From: Nesterenkonia sedimenti
GTDB lineage: Bacteria; Actinomycetota; Actinomycetes; Actinomycetales; Micrococcaceae
Reading direction: 5' to 3'
Assembly (NCBI RefSeq): GCF_012641515.1
Contig: NZ_JABAHY010000008.1
Coordinates: 83,765 to 147,764, forward strand
Length of the DNA stretch: 64,000 nucleotides
Each line of letters begins with the position of its first letter. Position 1 is the first letter of the stretch. The notes beneath the pieces are model-generated. The model was not told where the DNA came from, ran no database searches, and saw only the letters and a program-made list of their open reading frames with translations. The position numbers and the translations under genes were made by a program. Positions 34,759 through 45,318 of the stretch are shown here, one piece after another.

Positions 34759-35832
34759 TCACCCCGGGTCTACAGAATGCTGCCGCCGGGAGTCTCTGGC
34801 CTGGGTGATGTCATGAATCTCACCGACCAGGACCTCGAGCACATCCTCGAGGAAGAGAATGCCGAGGGTCGCACCCTCCTCATCGATGACTCGGGCCAGA
34901 TGTGAGCCGGAGGACTGCATGGCCGCCAGACAGGTGTCGAGATCATCACCCGTGCCCATATTGCCCAGGGAACGCACCACGGTCACCGGAATCGGTGAGT
35001 CCGCGGCAGTCTCGGGCAGAGCCATAACGTCCTTCAGATGCAGGTACCCTGCATAACCTCCGGCCTCGGAATCCACCACAAAGCGGGAGAACCCGGTGCG
35101 ACCGACTGCCTTCTCCACCTGTTTGGGGGTCACATCCCGGGGAACGGTGACCAGTTCATCCACCGGGACCATGATCTCGGCGGCGGTGTGTTCGGTGAAC
35201 TCCAGGGCCCCGGCGATAATCCCGGCCTCATCGGTGACCGTGCCGCCGCGTTTGGACTCGGCCACGATGGACTCCAGCTCATCGAGGGTGAAGGTGGAGA
35301 TCACCTCATCGCGTGGAGTGACCCGGAACATCCGCAGCACCAGATTCGCGAATGTGTTCAGCAGCCAGATGATCGGCATGAACACCTTGTACAACAGCAC
35401 CAGCGGCGGGGCCAGCAGTAGGACAGCCTTATCCGCCACTGAGACCGCGAAGTTCTTCGGCACCATCTCCCCGAAGGTCACATGCAGGAAGCTGACCAGG
35501 ATCAGGGCGATGACCAAGCTGACCACATAGCTGGCGGCATCGGGAACGCCCAGGGCCTCGAAGGGTACCGCAAGCATATGGTGGATTGCCGGTTCGGCCA
35601 TCAGCAGCAACAGCAGCGAGCAGACGGTGATGCCCAGCTGGGCGATGGCCAGCATCTGGCTGACATGCTCCATGGCATACAGGGCAGTCCGGGCCCGTTT
35701 GGAACCAGCCTCGGCCCGCGGTTCGATCTGGCTGCGACGGGCTGAGAGCACCGCAAATTCACCGGCGACGAAGAAAGCATTGCCGGCCAGCAGGACCACC
35801 AGCCACACCAGGCCGAAGAGATCGGAGGTCAT
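34759..35832 (-). CDS. CNNM/CorC-type membrane protein with CBS domains
   Basis: Protein of 357 residues with an N-terminal DUF21 membrane domain (about 1-190, four hydrophobic segments, with FFVAGEFAVLSARRSQ near 21) followed by a CBS pair (motifs IMVPVDELVTVPRDVT and VIDEEGATLGILFLEDVLE). It has no C-terminal CorC_HlyC domain. Members are linked to magnesium or other divalent-cation handling. The start overlaps the stop of the longer paralogue upstream (ATGA). The pair followed by guaB1 matches the Rv1841c-Rv1842c-guaB1 order of M. tuberculosis. Confidence 0.87.
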   Translation of the reverse strand: MTSDLFGLVWLVVLLAGNAFFVAGEFAVLSARRSQIEPRAEAGSKRARTALYAMEHVSQMLAIAQLGITVCSLLLLLMAEPAIHHMLAVPFEALGVPDAASYVVSLVIALILVSFLHVTFGEMVPKNFAVSVADKAVLLLAPPLVLLYKVFMPIIWLLNTFANLVLRMFRVTPRDEVISTFTLDELESIVAESKRGGTVTDEAGIIAGALEFTEHTAAEIMVPVDELVTVPRDVTPKQVEKAVGRTGFSRFVVDSEAGGYAGYLHLKDVMALPETAADSPIPVTVVRSLGNMGTGDDLDTCLAAMQSSGSHLARVIDEEGATLGILFLEDVLEVLVGEIHDITQARDSRRQHSVDPG

Positions 35833-37220
35833 CGCCCACCTGCCTTCTGGTGCTCCGCGCGCTCCACGGCCAGACGCTGGACCCGCTCGGCATGGGCCTC
35901 CAGAGCTGCCCGACGGGCCTCGGGGTCGGGGATGTACTTCAACCGGTCGATGCGGCGACCGTCAATACCAGCGACCACCAGACGGCCACCGGGGACCTCC
36001 ACCTCATCCCCCAGGGCGGCGATTCGGCCCAGTTCAAAGAGGACGAAACCGGCCACAGTCTCATAAGCGGAGTCCTCGGGGATCTCCAGCTCCAGGATCT
36101 GGGCGTTGATCTCATCGGGCCGCAGCAGCCCCGGGAAGTACCAGTTGCCTGAGGCTGACTGCAGAACCCCAGGGGTCAGGGCGTCATGTTCATCGGCGAC
36201 CTCCCCGACGATCTCCTCGACGAGGTCCTCGAGGGTGACCACCCCGGCGGTGCCGCCGTATTCATCCTCGACCAGCGCGATCTGCAGGGGTGCTTGGCGC
36301 AGTTCGGCCAGCAGTGCATCGAGGTTGATGGTCTCTGGGACCCGGGCGAACTCAGCGCTCATCAGGGTGGCTGCCACCAGGGGTTCGCGTTTCTGCCTCG
36401 GCACGGCCACGGCCTTCTTCACATGGACCATGCCGCGGACCTCATCAGCCCCGGAATCGCCCAGGACTGGGAACCGGGAGTAGCCGGTGCGGCGGGCGGC
36501 GTCGATGATCTCATCCAGGGGTGAATCAGCGGAGATGGTCACCATTCGTGGCCGTGGGGTCATCACATCAGCGGCGGTCTGCTCCGAGAAGCGCAGGGTG
36601 CGATCCAGGAAGGTCGCGGCCTGCTCATCAAGGGTGCCGAGGCTGGCGGAGCGGCGCACCATAGCGGAGAGCTCCTCGGGGGTGCGTGCCCCGGAGAGCT
36701 CCTCTTTGACCTCGAGGCCGAAGCGGTGCAGCACCTTATTGGAGAATCCGTTGAGCACCACGATCAGAGGTTTGAACACTGCGGTGAAGACCAGCTGGGG
36801 GCGGGCCAGGGCCCGGCCGATCCGGAAGGATTCCGCCACGGCGAGGTTCTTCGGGACCAGTTCCCCGATAAGCATGGTCACCAAGGTCGCGATCAGCATC
36901 GCGATGAACAGGGAGACACCACCGGCTGCGGCATCGGGGACTCCGGATGCCTCCAGAACCGGCTCCAGGAGGCTGCCCAGGGCCGGTTCGGTGACATAGC
37001 CGATCAGCAGGGTGTTCAGGGTGATGCCCAGCTGACAGCTGGAGAGCTGGGTGGAGAGCGACTTCAGGCATTTCATCAGCGGAACAGCCCGTTTATCGCC
37101 CTGATCGATGGCGTGCTGGACGGTGGGCTGATCCAATGCCACCAGTGCGAACTCAACGGCAACGAAAAAACCGTTGCCCAGGATCAGCAGTAGGCCGATG
37201 CCGAGGAGAATCCACTCCAC
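35829..37220 (-). CDS. CNNM/CorC-type membrane protein with CBS and transporter-associated domains
   Basis: Protein of 463 residues. The DUF21 membrane domain (about 1-195) begins with a hydrophobic segment containing FFVAVEFALVALDQPT. The CBS pair (DVMTPRPRMVTISADSP and VEDEYGGTAGVVTLEDLVEE) follows near 217-340. The CorC_HlyC transporter-associated domain ends the protein (NAQILELEIPEDSAYETVAGFV near 370). It is a longer version of the next gene, suggesting an old tandem duplication, and the two may act as a heterodimer. Cation transport is inferred from the family. Confidence 0.88.
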   Translation of the reverse strand: MEWILLGIGLLLILGNGFFVAVEFALVALDQPTVQHAIDQGDKRAVPLMKCLKSLSTQLSSCQLGITLNTLLIGYVTEPALGSLLEPVLEASGVPDAAAGGVSLFIAMLIATLVTMLIGELVPKNLAVAESFRIGRALARPQLVFTAVFKPLIVVLNGFSNKVLHRFGLEVKEELSGARTPEELSAMVRRSASLGTLDEQAATFLDRTLRFSEQTAADVMTPRPRMVTISADSPLDEIIDAARRTGYSRFPVLGDSGADEVRGMVHVKKAVAVPRQKREPLVAATLMSAEFARVPETINLDALLAELRQAPLQIALVEDEYGGTAGVVTLEDLVEEIVGEVADEHDALTPGVLQSASGNWYFPGLLRPDEINAQILELEIPEDSAYETVAGFVLFELGRIAALGDEVEVPGGRLVVAGIDGRRIDRLKYIPDPEARRAALEAHAERVQRLAVERAEHQKAGGR

Positions 37221-37265
37221 TTAGCGGACCCGCCCGGGTTGTCGATACTCCATAAGGCTTTCATC

Positions 37266-38849
<1,584 letters not shown>

Positions 38850-38879
38850 TCAGAACTCAATGGAAGAGGCGTATCCACA

Positions 38880-41800
38880 GTGCCAGAGCTAACGTCCAGC
38901 CGTCTTGCGGAAGAGTTTCCCGGAAATGAATGGCTGGTCGCCGACATATATGACAAATACCGGGACAACCCTGATGCCGTAGACCGGAAATGGGCGGATA
39001 TCTTCCGCCGCCTCGAGGGTGAAGGCAGCAGCAACAACAGCGCAGGCACCGCGAAGAAGTCCCAGGTGGACTCCGAGCCCAATGCGTCCAATCAGAAGGC
39101 CGCCAAGGACGAGACCACCCCGGATACTGCCAAGCCCGCAGAGCCGAAGAGCTCCCAGAAGCCTCGGAATGAGAAGCCCAGCGGCAAACCGCAGGCCCCC
39201 AGCCAGCCGGTGACCCGCAAGGCTGAGCCCTCCAATCCGATCCCCTCCGAGCCGGTCAAGCCTGAGACCCCGGAGCCCCCGGAGGAGAAGAAGGAGGACA
39301 AGCACACTGTCCTCAAGGGCATCTCCAAGGCCATTGCTGCCAATATGGATGCCTCCCTGGAGGTCCCCACCGCGACCACCGTTCGCGCTGTGCCGGCCAA
39401 GCTGCTGATCGACAACCGCACGGTGATCAACAACCACCTCAAGCGCACCCGCGGCGGCAAGGTCTCCTTCACGCACCTCATCGGCTTCGCGATGCTCAAG
39501 GCGCTGCGCGAGCACCCCTCGATGAACGTCACCTACGACGTCGTCGACGGTAAGCCCACCGCCATCCAGCCGGCCCATGTCAATTTCGGCCTGGCTATCG
39601 ATATGCCGCGTCCCGACGGCACCCGCGCGCTGATCGTGCCGAACGTCAAGGGTGCTGAGGAGCTGAGCTTCACCGACTGGTGGGCTGCCTATGACGATCT
39701 GGTCAAGCGCGCCCGCGACAATAAGCTCACCCCCGGCGACTACGCCGGCACCACCGTGAGTCTGACCAACCCCGGCGGTATCGGCACCGTGCACTCCGTG
39801 CCGCGTCTGTCCAAGGGCCAGGCCTGCATCGTCGGTGTGGGTGCCCTGGAGTACCCCGCTGAGTTCCAGGGTGCCTCCGAGAAGACCCTGAACAACCTCG
39901 CGGTCTCCAAGGTCATCACCCTGACCTCCACCTATGACCACCGGGTCATCCAGGGTGCCGGCTCCGGTGAGTTCCTCAAGACCATCCACGAGCTGCTGCT
40001 GGGCAAGGACAACTTCTACGAGGAGATCTTCGAAGCTCTTCGGATCCCCTACCAGCCGATCCACTGGTCTGCCGATATTCAGGTCAACCCTGAGGAGCAG
40101 ATCAATAAGGTCGCCCGCATCCAGCAGCTGATCCACTCCTACCGGGTCCGCGGCCACCTCATGGCCAGTGTCGACCCCCTGGAGTACAAGATGCGCTCCC
40201 ACCCGGACCTGGACATCGAGTCCCATGGTCTGACCCTGTGGGATCTGGACCGCGACTGGCCCACCGGCGGTTTCGGCGGCAAGCAGTCGCTGCCGCTGCG
40301 CTCCATCCTGGGCGTGCTGCGCGATACCTACTGCCGCAACACCGGTATCGAGTACATGCATATCCAGTCCCCCGAGGAGCGGGAGTGGTTCCAGAACGAG
40401 ATTGAGCACCCCTACTCCAAGCCCACCCGGGATGAGCAGTTCCGCATCCTGGGCCGGCTGAACTCTGCGGAGGCCTTCGAGACCTTCCTGCAGACCAAGT
40501 TCGTCGGCCAGAAGCGGTTCTCCCTCGAGGGCGGCGAATCCCTGATCCCGCTGCTGGACACTGTCCTCTCCGAGGCCGCAGACGAGGGCCTGGACGAGGT
40601 CGCCATCGGTATGGCCCACCGCGGCCGGCTCAATGTGCTGACCAATATCGCCGGCAAGACCTACTCTCAGGTCTTCCGCGAGTTCGAGGGCCGCGATGCC
40701 GGCACCGGTTCCGGTGACGTGAAGTACCACCTGGGTACTCGCGGTTCCTTCACCTCCGATAAGGGCAACTCCACCCGGGTCTACCTCGCGGCCAACCCCT
40801 CCCACCTGGAGGCGGTCAACCCCGTGCTCGAGGGTGTTGTCCGGGCCATGCAGGACCGGCTCGACCAGGGTTCGGATAATGTCAACAGCTTCTCGGTGAT
40901 GCCGCTGCTGATCCACGGCGATGCTGCATTCGCCGGTCAGGGCGTTGTTGCCGAGACCCTGAATATGTCCCAGCTGCGCGGCTACCGCACCGGCGGCACC
41001 GTGCATGTGGTGGTCAACAACCAGGTCGGCTTCACCACCGCGCCCTCGGCAGCCCGGTCGATGACCTACTGCACCGATATGGCCAAGGCCATCCAGGCCC
41101 CGGTCTTCCACGTCAACGCCGATGACCCGGAGTCGGTTGCTCGCGTTGCCCAGCTGGCCTTCCGTTACCGTCAGCGTTTCAATAAGGACGTCGTCATCGA
41201 CCTCGTCTGCTACCGCCGTCGCGGTCACAACGAGGGCGACGATCCCTCGATGACCCAGCCGAAGATGTACAACCTCGTGGAGGCTAAGCGGACCACCCGC
41301 CGGCTCTACACCGAGGCTCTGGTCGGCCGTGGTGATATCACCCAGGAAGAGGCTGATCAGGCACTGCAGGACTACCGTCAGCGTCTGGAGCGGGTCTTCA
41401 CCGAGACCCACGCTGCGCAGACTCAGCCGGTCTCCACTGTGGAATCCGGCGGTGGCGCCTCCAGTGAGGATGTCGCCCCGACCGCCTCCCAGGAGGAGGA
41501 CGAGACTCCGGAGCGCGCTGCAGATGACACTGCCATCAGCGAGGACACTCTGGCCCATATCGGCGAGGTGCACACCAATATCCCGGAGGGCTTCACCGCT
41601 CATCCGAAGCTGAAGTCTCTGCTGGAGAAGCGCGCCAAGATGGCCCGCGAAGGCAGCATCGACTGGGGCTTCGCCGAGATCGCCGCCTTCGGCTCCCTGC
41701 TCATGGAGGGCACCGAGGTGCGCCTGGCCGGTCAGGACTCCCGCCGCGGCACCTTCGTGCAGCGTCACGCGGTCTTCCACGACCGCTCCAATGGTGACGA

Positions 41801-42686
41801 GTGGTACCCGCTGAAGAACCTCACCGATGACCAGGGCCGGTTCTTCATCTACGACTCGCTGCTCTCCGAGTACGCAGCGCTGGGCTTCGAATACGGCTAC
41901 TCCGTGGAGAACCCCAACGCTCTGGTGCTCTGGGAGGCTCAGTTCGGTGACTTCGTCAATGGTGCCCAGATCATCATCGACGAGTTCATCTCCACTGCCG
42001 AGCAGAAGTGGGGCCAGCGCTCCAGTGTTGTGATGCTGCTGCCGCACGGTTACGAGGGTCAGGGCCCGGACCACTCCTCCGGTCGCCCCGAGCGCTTCCT
42101 GCAGCTCTGCGCTGAGGACAATATGAGCGTGGTCATGCCTTCCACCGGTGCGAACTACTTCCACCTGCTGCGCCGCCAGGCTGTGGCCCGGCCTCGCCGT
42201 CCGCTGATCGTCTTCTCCCCCAAGCAGCTGCTGCGTCTGAAGGCCGCTGCCAATAAGGTTGAGGACTTCACCACCGGCACCTTCCAGGAGGTCATCGGTG
42301 ACCCGGATGTGGATCCCGCCAAGGTCAAGCGTGTTCTGGTGGTCTCCGGACGGCTCTACTACGACCTGCTGGCCACCCGGAGCAAGCACGACGACGCCAC
42401 CACCGCGATTATTCGCCTCGAGCAGCTCTACCCCATGCCGGTGGAGACCCTGCAGGAGGAGCTGAATAAGTACACCGCGGCCGAGGAGTTCATCTACGCA
42501 CAGGATGAGCCTGAGAACCAGGGCCCCTGGCCGTTCCTGGGGCTGAAATTCATGCCTCTGCTGGATCAGGACTTCACCCTGGTGGCCCGTCCGGAATCCG
42601 CTGCTACCTCGGTGGGCCAGGCCAAGCGGCACGCCATGGAGCTCGAGGAGCTGCTGGCTAAGGCATTCCGCCACCTCGACCTGTAG
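38880..42686 (+). CDS. kgd: Multifunctional 2-oxoglutarate dehydrogenase/decarboxylase
   Basis: Actinobacterial E1 fused to a succinyltransferase domain, 1268 residues. The N-terminal segment (EFPGNEWLVADIYDKYRDNP) is the usual E1 lead. A flexible Pro/Lys/Glu-rich linker covers about 50-140. The E2-like acyltransferase domain (about 145-380) ends with the catalytic histidine motif TYDHRVIQGAGSGEF. The thiamine-diphosphate E1 part follows, with HRGRLNVL near 579 and GDAAFAGQG near 680. A second acidic linker lies near 850-890. It works with E2 and lipoamide dehydrogenase of the pyruvate complex. The start is GTG with GGAAGAGG upstream. Confidence 0.95.
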   Translation: MPELTSSRLAEEFPGNEWLVADIYDKYRDNPDAVDRKWADIFRRLEGEGSSNNSAGTAKKSQVDSEPNASNQKAAKDETTPDTAKPAEPKSSQKPRNEKPSGKPQAPSQPVTRKAEPSNPIPSEPVKPETPEPPEEKKEDKHTVLKGISKAIAANMDASLEVPTATTVRAVPAKLLIDNRTVINNHLKRTRGGKVSFTHLIGFAMLKALREHPSMNVTYDVVDGKPTAIQPAHVNFGLAIDMPRPDGTRALIVPNVKGAEELSFTDWWAAYDDLVKRARDNKLTPGDYAGTTVSLTNPGGIGTVHSVPRLSKGQACIVGVGALEYPAEFQGASEKTLNNLAVSKVITLTSTYDHRVIQGAGSGEFLKTIHELLLGKDNFYEEIFEALRIPYQPIHWSADIQVNPEEQINKVARIQQLIHSYRVRGHLMASVDPLEYKMRSHPDLDIESHGLTLWDLDRDWPTGGFGGKQSLPLRSILGVLRDTYCRNTGIEYMHIQSPEEREWFQNEIEHPYSKPTRDEQFRILGRLNSAEAFETFLQTKFVGQKRFSLEGGESLIPLLDTVLSEAADEGLDEVAIGMAHRGRLNVLTNIAGKTYSQVFREFEGRDAGTGSGDVKYHLGTRGSFTSDKGNSTRVYLAANPSHLEAVNPVLEGVVRAMQDRLDQGSDNVNSFSVMPLLIHGDAAFAGQGVVAETLNMSQLRGYRTGGTVHVVVNNQVGFTTAPSAARSMTYCTDMAKAIQAPVFHVNADDPESVARVAQLAFRYRQRFNKDVVIDLVCYRRRGHNEGDDPSMTQPKMYNLVEAKRTTRRLYTEALVGRGDITQEEADQALQDYRQRLERVFTETHAAQTQPVSTVESGGGASSEDVAPTASQEEDETPERAADDTAISEDTLAHIGEVHTNIPEGFTAHPKLKSLLEKRAKMAREGSIDWGFAEIAAFGSLLMEGTEVRLAGQDSRRGTFVQRHAVFHDRSNGDEWYPLKNLTDDQGRFFIYDSLLSEYAALGFEYGYSVENPNALVLWEAQFGDFVNGAQIIIDEFISTAEQKWGQRSSVVMLLPHGYEGQGPDHSSGRPERFLQLCAEDNMSVVMPSTGANYFHLLRRQAVARPRRPLIVFSPKQLLRLKAAANKVEDFTTGTFQEVIGDPDVDPAKVKRVLVVSGRLYYDLLATRSKHDDATTAIIRLEQLYPMPVETLQEELNKYTAAEEFIYAQDEPENQGPWPFLGLKFMPLLDQDFTLVARPESAATSVGQAKRHAMELEELLAKAFRHLDL

Positions 42687-42697
42687 GGTCTCTGGGT

Positions 42698-43300
42698 ATG
42701 GAGAATATTCGCCGGGTTCGGCTGGTCGCTGTTGGCGATGAGCTGATCACCCCACTGGGAGATCCGAGGGCCCTCGGCTGGTTCGGCCGTGTGCTGTCCA
42801 AAACACCTTTGGAGGGGCTGCACCTGCAGTCCCATGTGCTGGCCGTGCCCGGTGAGGGTGTGGAAGCACTGTCCAAGCGGTGGGAGGCCGAGGCCGCCAG
42901 CCGGTTCGGTCCGGTCGCCGGTGAGGGTGCCGCTGACCGGCATCTGCTCGTCGCGCTCAACGGCCATGACCTGCATGGGGCCTCCTCCGCGCGGGCCAGG
43001 CTGAACCTTGCCAATATCCTCGACCGGGCATCCCAGCAGGGCATCAGCTGCTTTGTGCTGGGACCACTGCCCACAGTCGATGATGCGTGGAACCGCAAAC
43101 TGGCCGAACTGAACAAGGCCTACCAGGATGTGGCCGTGCGCCGCTCCCACCCCTATGTGGATGCCTTCTCACCGCTGGTCGACCATGCCCAGTGGCGAGA
43201 GGATCTCGCCGCCAATGATGGTGTCCCCGGCCAGGCCGGCTACGGTCTGATCGCGTGGCTGGTATTACACCGTGGTTGGCACCAGTGGCTTGGGGTGTAA
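42698..43300 (+). CDS. SGNH/GDSL-fold protein lacking canonical catalytic residues
   Basis: Protein of 200 residues with the block pattern of SGNH hydrolases: VGDELITPLGDPRALGW (block I), LLVALNGHDL (block III, asparagine present) and NDGVPGQAGYGLIAW (block V). The block I serine is replaced by glutamate (GDE for GDS), and no histidine is seen at the DxxH position. It may be a non-hydrolytic relative, or the nucleophile may differ. It begins 11 bp after kgd, with TAGGGT eight bases before the ATG, and is followed by the bL37 gene. Confidence 0.7.
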   Translation: MENIRRVRLVAVGDELITPLGDPRALGWFGRVLSKTPLEGLHLQSHVLAVPGEGVEALSKRWEAEAASRFGPVAGEGAADRHLLVALNGHDLHGASSARARLNLANILDRASQQGISCFVLGPLPTVDDAWNRKLAELNKAYQDVAVRRSHPYVDAFSPLVDHAQWREDLAANDGVPGQAGYGLIAWLVLHRGWHQWLGV

Positions 43301-43333
43301 ACTTGGGCAGGTTGTAGACGAAAGGAGTCCGCT

Positions 43334-43408
43334 ATGGGTAAGCGTGGACGTAAGCGCAAGGCACGCCGCAAGAACAGCGCCAATCACGGCAAGCGGCCCA
43401 ACGCCTGA
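43334..43408 (+). CDS. 50S ribosomal protein bL37 (24 residues)
   Basis: Very small, strongly basic protein beginning MGKRGRKRKARRK and ending NHGKRPNA. This matches the actinobacterial ribosomal protein bL37, first seen in mycobacterial ribosome structures. It is about half Arg and Lys. A good AAAGGAG site lies six bases before the ATG. The gene is 33 bp downstream of the SGNH gene and is followed by a strong hairpin. It is short enough to be missed by usual gene-length limits. Identification rests on remembered sequence similarity along nearly the full length. Confidence 0.88.
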   Translation: MGKRGRKRKARRKNSANHGKRPNA

Positions 43409-43424
43409 CGCATAAGCCAAAGAG

Positions 43425-43478
43425 ACTGAAGCCCCGCAGATGCTCACCGATCGGTGAGAAGTTCTGCGGGGCTTCAGT
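43425..43478. terminator. Bidirectional terminator between bL37 and rsrA
   Basis: A perfect 16-bp stem (43425-43440 with 43463-43478) carries the sequence ACTGAAGCCCCGCAGA and its complement. The loop itself contains the 16-bp palindrome CTCACCGATCGGTGAG. The hairpin probably stops transcription from both sides. From 43490 to 43560 there are more short GC hairpins before the rsrA stop. Confidence 0.8.
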
Positions 43479-43561
43479 GTCTGAGTTGGTCCCGGCGGCA
43501 AAGCCTTGCCGCGCTTCACGCCTAAAGTCGCCGCTCGCGATGCTCGCGGCTCACAGGCTGT

Positions 43562-43840
43562 CTAGTTGTGGTTGGCCTCGACCTTGATCTCGCTGATCCG
43601 CTCGATGATGGTCAGCTTCAGAGTCTCGGGCGCCTGCTCAGTGCAGGAGCGCTTCACCGCGGTGCGGATGAGGCATTCCAGATCGTAGTCGGAGGCGCAT
43701 TCGGGACAGTCGTTGAGGTGTTCCTGCACCTCGTTGATGTCTGAGCGGGAGAGCGCGCCGTCGAGGTATTCGTAGATCCGCTCCAGGCGCGCTGCGGCCT
43801 CAGCGGTGGTCTCACATTCTTTGCAGTTCTCGGTGCCCAT
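43562..43840 (-). CDS. rsrA: Zinc-binding anti-sigma factor (RsrA family)
   Basis: Redox-sensing anti-sigma factor of 92 residues that holds SigR inactive while its thiols are reduced. The ZAS motif HLNDCPEC is near residues 41-48, with a further CKEC near 6-9 and a later cysteine (RSCTEQ). Oxidation of the cysteines releases zinc and SigR. The ATG directly follows the sigR stop with no gap, so the two proteins are made together. Confidence 0.93.
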   Translation of the reverse strand: MGTENCKECETTAEAAARLERIYEYLDGALSRSDINEVQEHLNDCPECASDYDLECLIRTAVKRSCTEQAPETLKLTIIERISEIKVEANHN

Positions 43841-44443
43841 TTACTTCTCGCTCCCTTCGCCCCGATTGAACCCGCGATCGCGGGCGTAGTCTGCCAGCAG
43901 TCCACGCAGCAGTTTCCTACCGCGGTGCAGCCGGGACATGACGGTACCGATGGGGATATTGAGGATCTCGGCAATCTCCTTGTAGGCGAAGCCCTCCACA
44001 TCGGAGAAGTAGACCGCCAGTCGGAATTCCTCAGGGATCTCCTGCAGGGCATTCTTCACATCGGAATCGGGCAGGTGGTCCAGGGCCTCAGCCTCGGCGG
44101 AGCGCAGCCCGGAGCTGGTGTGCTCGGCGGCCTGTGCCATCTGCCAGTCCTCGACAGTATCCGTATTGGCCTGCTGCGGCTGGCGCTGCTTCTTCCGGTA
44201 GATGTTGATGTAGGTATTGGTCAGGATCCGGTACAGCCAGGCCTTCAGATTGGTCCCCGGCTTGTACTGATGGAAGGCTGAATAGGCCTTCGTATAGGCC
44301 TCCTGGACCAGGTCCTCGGCATCCTGTGGGTTGCGGGTCATCCGCATGGCAGCCGAATAGAGCTGGTCCACGTACTGCAGGGCCTCGCGCTCAAAGCGGG
44401 CCCGGCGTGCAGCCTCGGTCTCCTCATTAACGTCAACACTCAT
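43841..44443 (-). CDS. sigR: ECF sigma factor SigR (thiol-oxidative stress)
   Basis: RNA polymerase sigma factor of 200 residues, SigR/SigH type. Region 2 includes [23 protein letters not shown] and [20 protein letters not shown]. Region 4 includes [27 protein letters not shown] followed by a helix-turn-helix ([16 protein letters not shown]). I start at ATG 44443 ([14 protein letters not shown]). The frame stays open upstream, but that part is not sigma-like. TAGACT eight bases before the ATG and a SigR-type promoter 73 bp upstream provide two possible start points. The sigR-rsrA pair beside aroA and rsgA resembles the M. tuberculosis sigH locus. Confidence 0.94.
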   Translation of the reverse strand: MSVDVNEETEAARRARFEREALQYVDQLYSAAMRMTRNPQDAEDLVQEAYTKAYSAFHQYKPGTNLKAWLYRILTNTYINIYRKKQRQPQQANTDTVEDWQMAQAAEHTSSGLRSAEAEALDHLPDSDVKNALQEIPEEFRLAVYFSDVEGFAYKEIAEILNIPIGTVMSRLHRGRKLLRGLLADYARDRGFNRGEGSEK

Positions 44444-44515
44444 CAATAGTGAGTCTACGTGCTGCGCCTGGTCCTCGCCTGGCCGGGCTAGTGTCGCCAC
44501 TGTCATAGTCAGAAG

Positions 44516-44541
44516 AACGACGACGACGCCCCACACATTCC
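44516..44541 (-). promoter_or_regulatory. SigR-dependent promoter of sigR-rsrA
   Basis: On the minus strand GGAAT (44541-44537) and GTT (44518-44516) are separated by exactly 18 bases. This matches the GGAAT-N18-GTT consensus known for SigR and SigH promoters. It lies 73 bp upstream of the sigR ATG and suggests positive autoregulation, as described for the Streptomyces and Mycobacterium relatives. Confidence 0.75.
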
Positions 44542-44676
44542 TGACCGGGGATTCAGGCCTCATCAGCCCCTTAGGTCGGGGGCTGTGCCCATCCCTGGAA
44601 GCTCTTGATAGATTGGTCCAGGACAAGCGTATTTCACATGCGGGTTCCCGCCCGCAGCCGCAAGGAGGAAAGAAGC

Positions 44677-45318
44677 ATGACCCTGATCCGCAAGTTCGCC
44701 CGACCGCTGCTGGGCTCCAGCTTCATCTATAACGGGGTCGAGAGGCTGCGCAATCCTGATGAGGCTGCGGAGGAGCTCTCCGAGACTCTCAACGAGATTG
44801 CTTCTGTCGTCCCGCAGGCAGAGTCCCTGGCTGCCAAGCCGAAGCTGACCGCACAGGTTCTGGGCGGAGTGCAGATCGCTGCCGGTACCGCGCTGGCCAT
44901 CGGCAAATTCCCCCGGCTGGCTGCGCTGACCCTATGCGGGGTTCACAAGCTCAACTCCTACGCCGAGTACCGCTCCGCTCCCCTGGAGACCGAGGAGGAT
45001 GTGGTCGCTCAGCGCAAGACTCTGCTGAAGAACATTTCCCTGCTGGGCGGTCTGGGTATCGCCGCTGTGGATCTGGCCGGTAAGCCTTCCCTGTCCTGGC
45101 GCGCTGAGCATATCTCCAAGCGCGCTATGAAGAAGGGCAATAAGTTCGGCGAGAAGACCGTCAAATGGGCCGAGAATCTCGGCGATGACGCCGCCAACAC
45201 CCTCAAGGCATGGGAGAAGGACGCAAAGAAGGGCTTCAAGAAGGCTGAGCAGCAGGCCAAGAAGGCCGCCAAGGCTGCGGCCAAGGAAGCCGAGAAGGCC
45301 AAGGACAAAGTCAGCTGA
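44677..45318 (+). CDS. DoxX-family membrane protein with Lys/Ala-rich tail
   Basis: Protein of 213 residues. The first 140 residues fit the DoxX family (four hydrophobic segments; [20 protein letters not shown] near the start). The last 60 or so residues are amphipathic and Lys/Ala/Glu-rich ([20 protein letters not shown]), like an apolipophorin- or histone-H1-type helix. Role unknown; relatives have been tied to thiol or redox homeostasis in mycobacteria, which would fit the divergent sigR-rsrA. The ATG at 44677 has an excellent AGGAGG site. Its stop overlaps the aroA start. Confidence 0.83.
   Translation: MTLIRKFARPLLGSSFIYNGVERLRNPDEAAEELSETLNEIASVVPQAESLAAKPKLTAQVLGGVQIAAGTALAIGKFPRLAALTLCGVHKLNSYAEYRSAPLETEEDVVAQRKTLLKNISLLGGLGIAAVDLAGKPSLSWRAEHISKRAMKKGNKFGEKTVKWAENLGDDAANTLKAWEKDAKKGFKKAEQQAKKAAKAAAKEAEKAKDKVS

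Noticed and set aside
38889..42674. A 1261-codon open frame antisense to kgd
   Set aside because: It is the codon-phase mirror of a very GC-rich, strongly biased gene on the plus strand. It shows no domain sequence, and kgd itself has all expected motifs.
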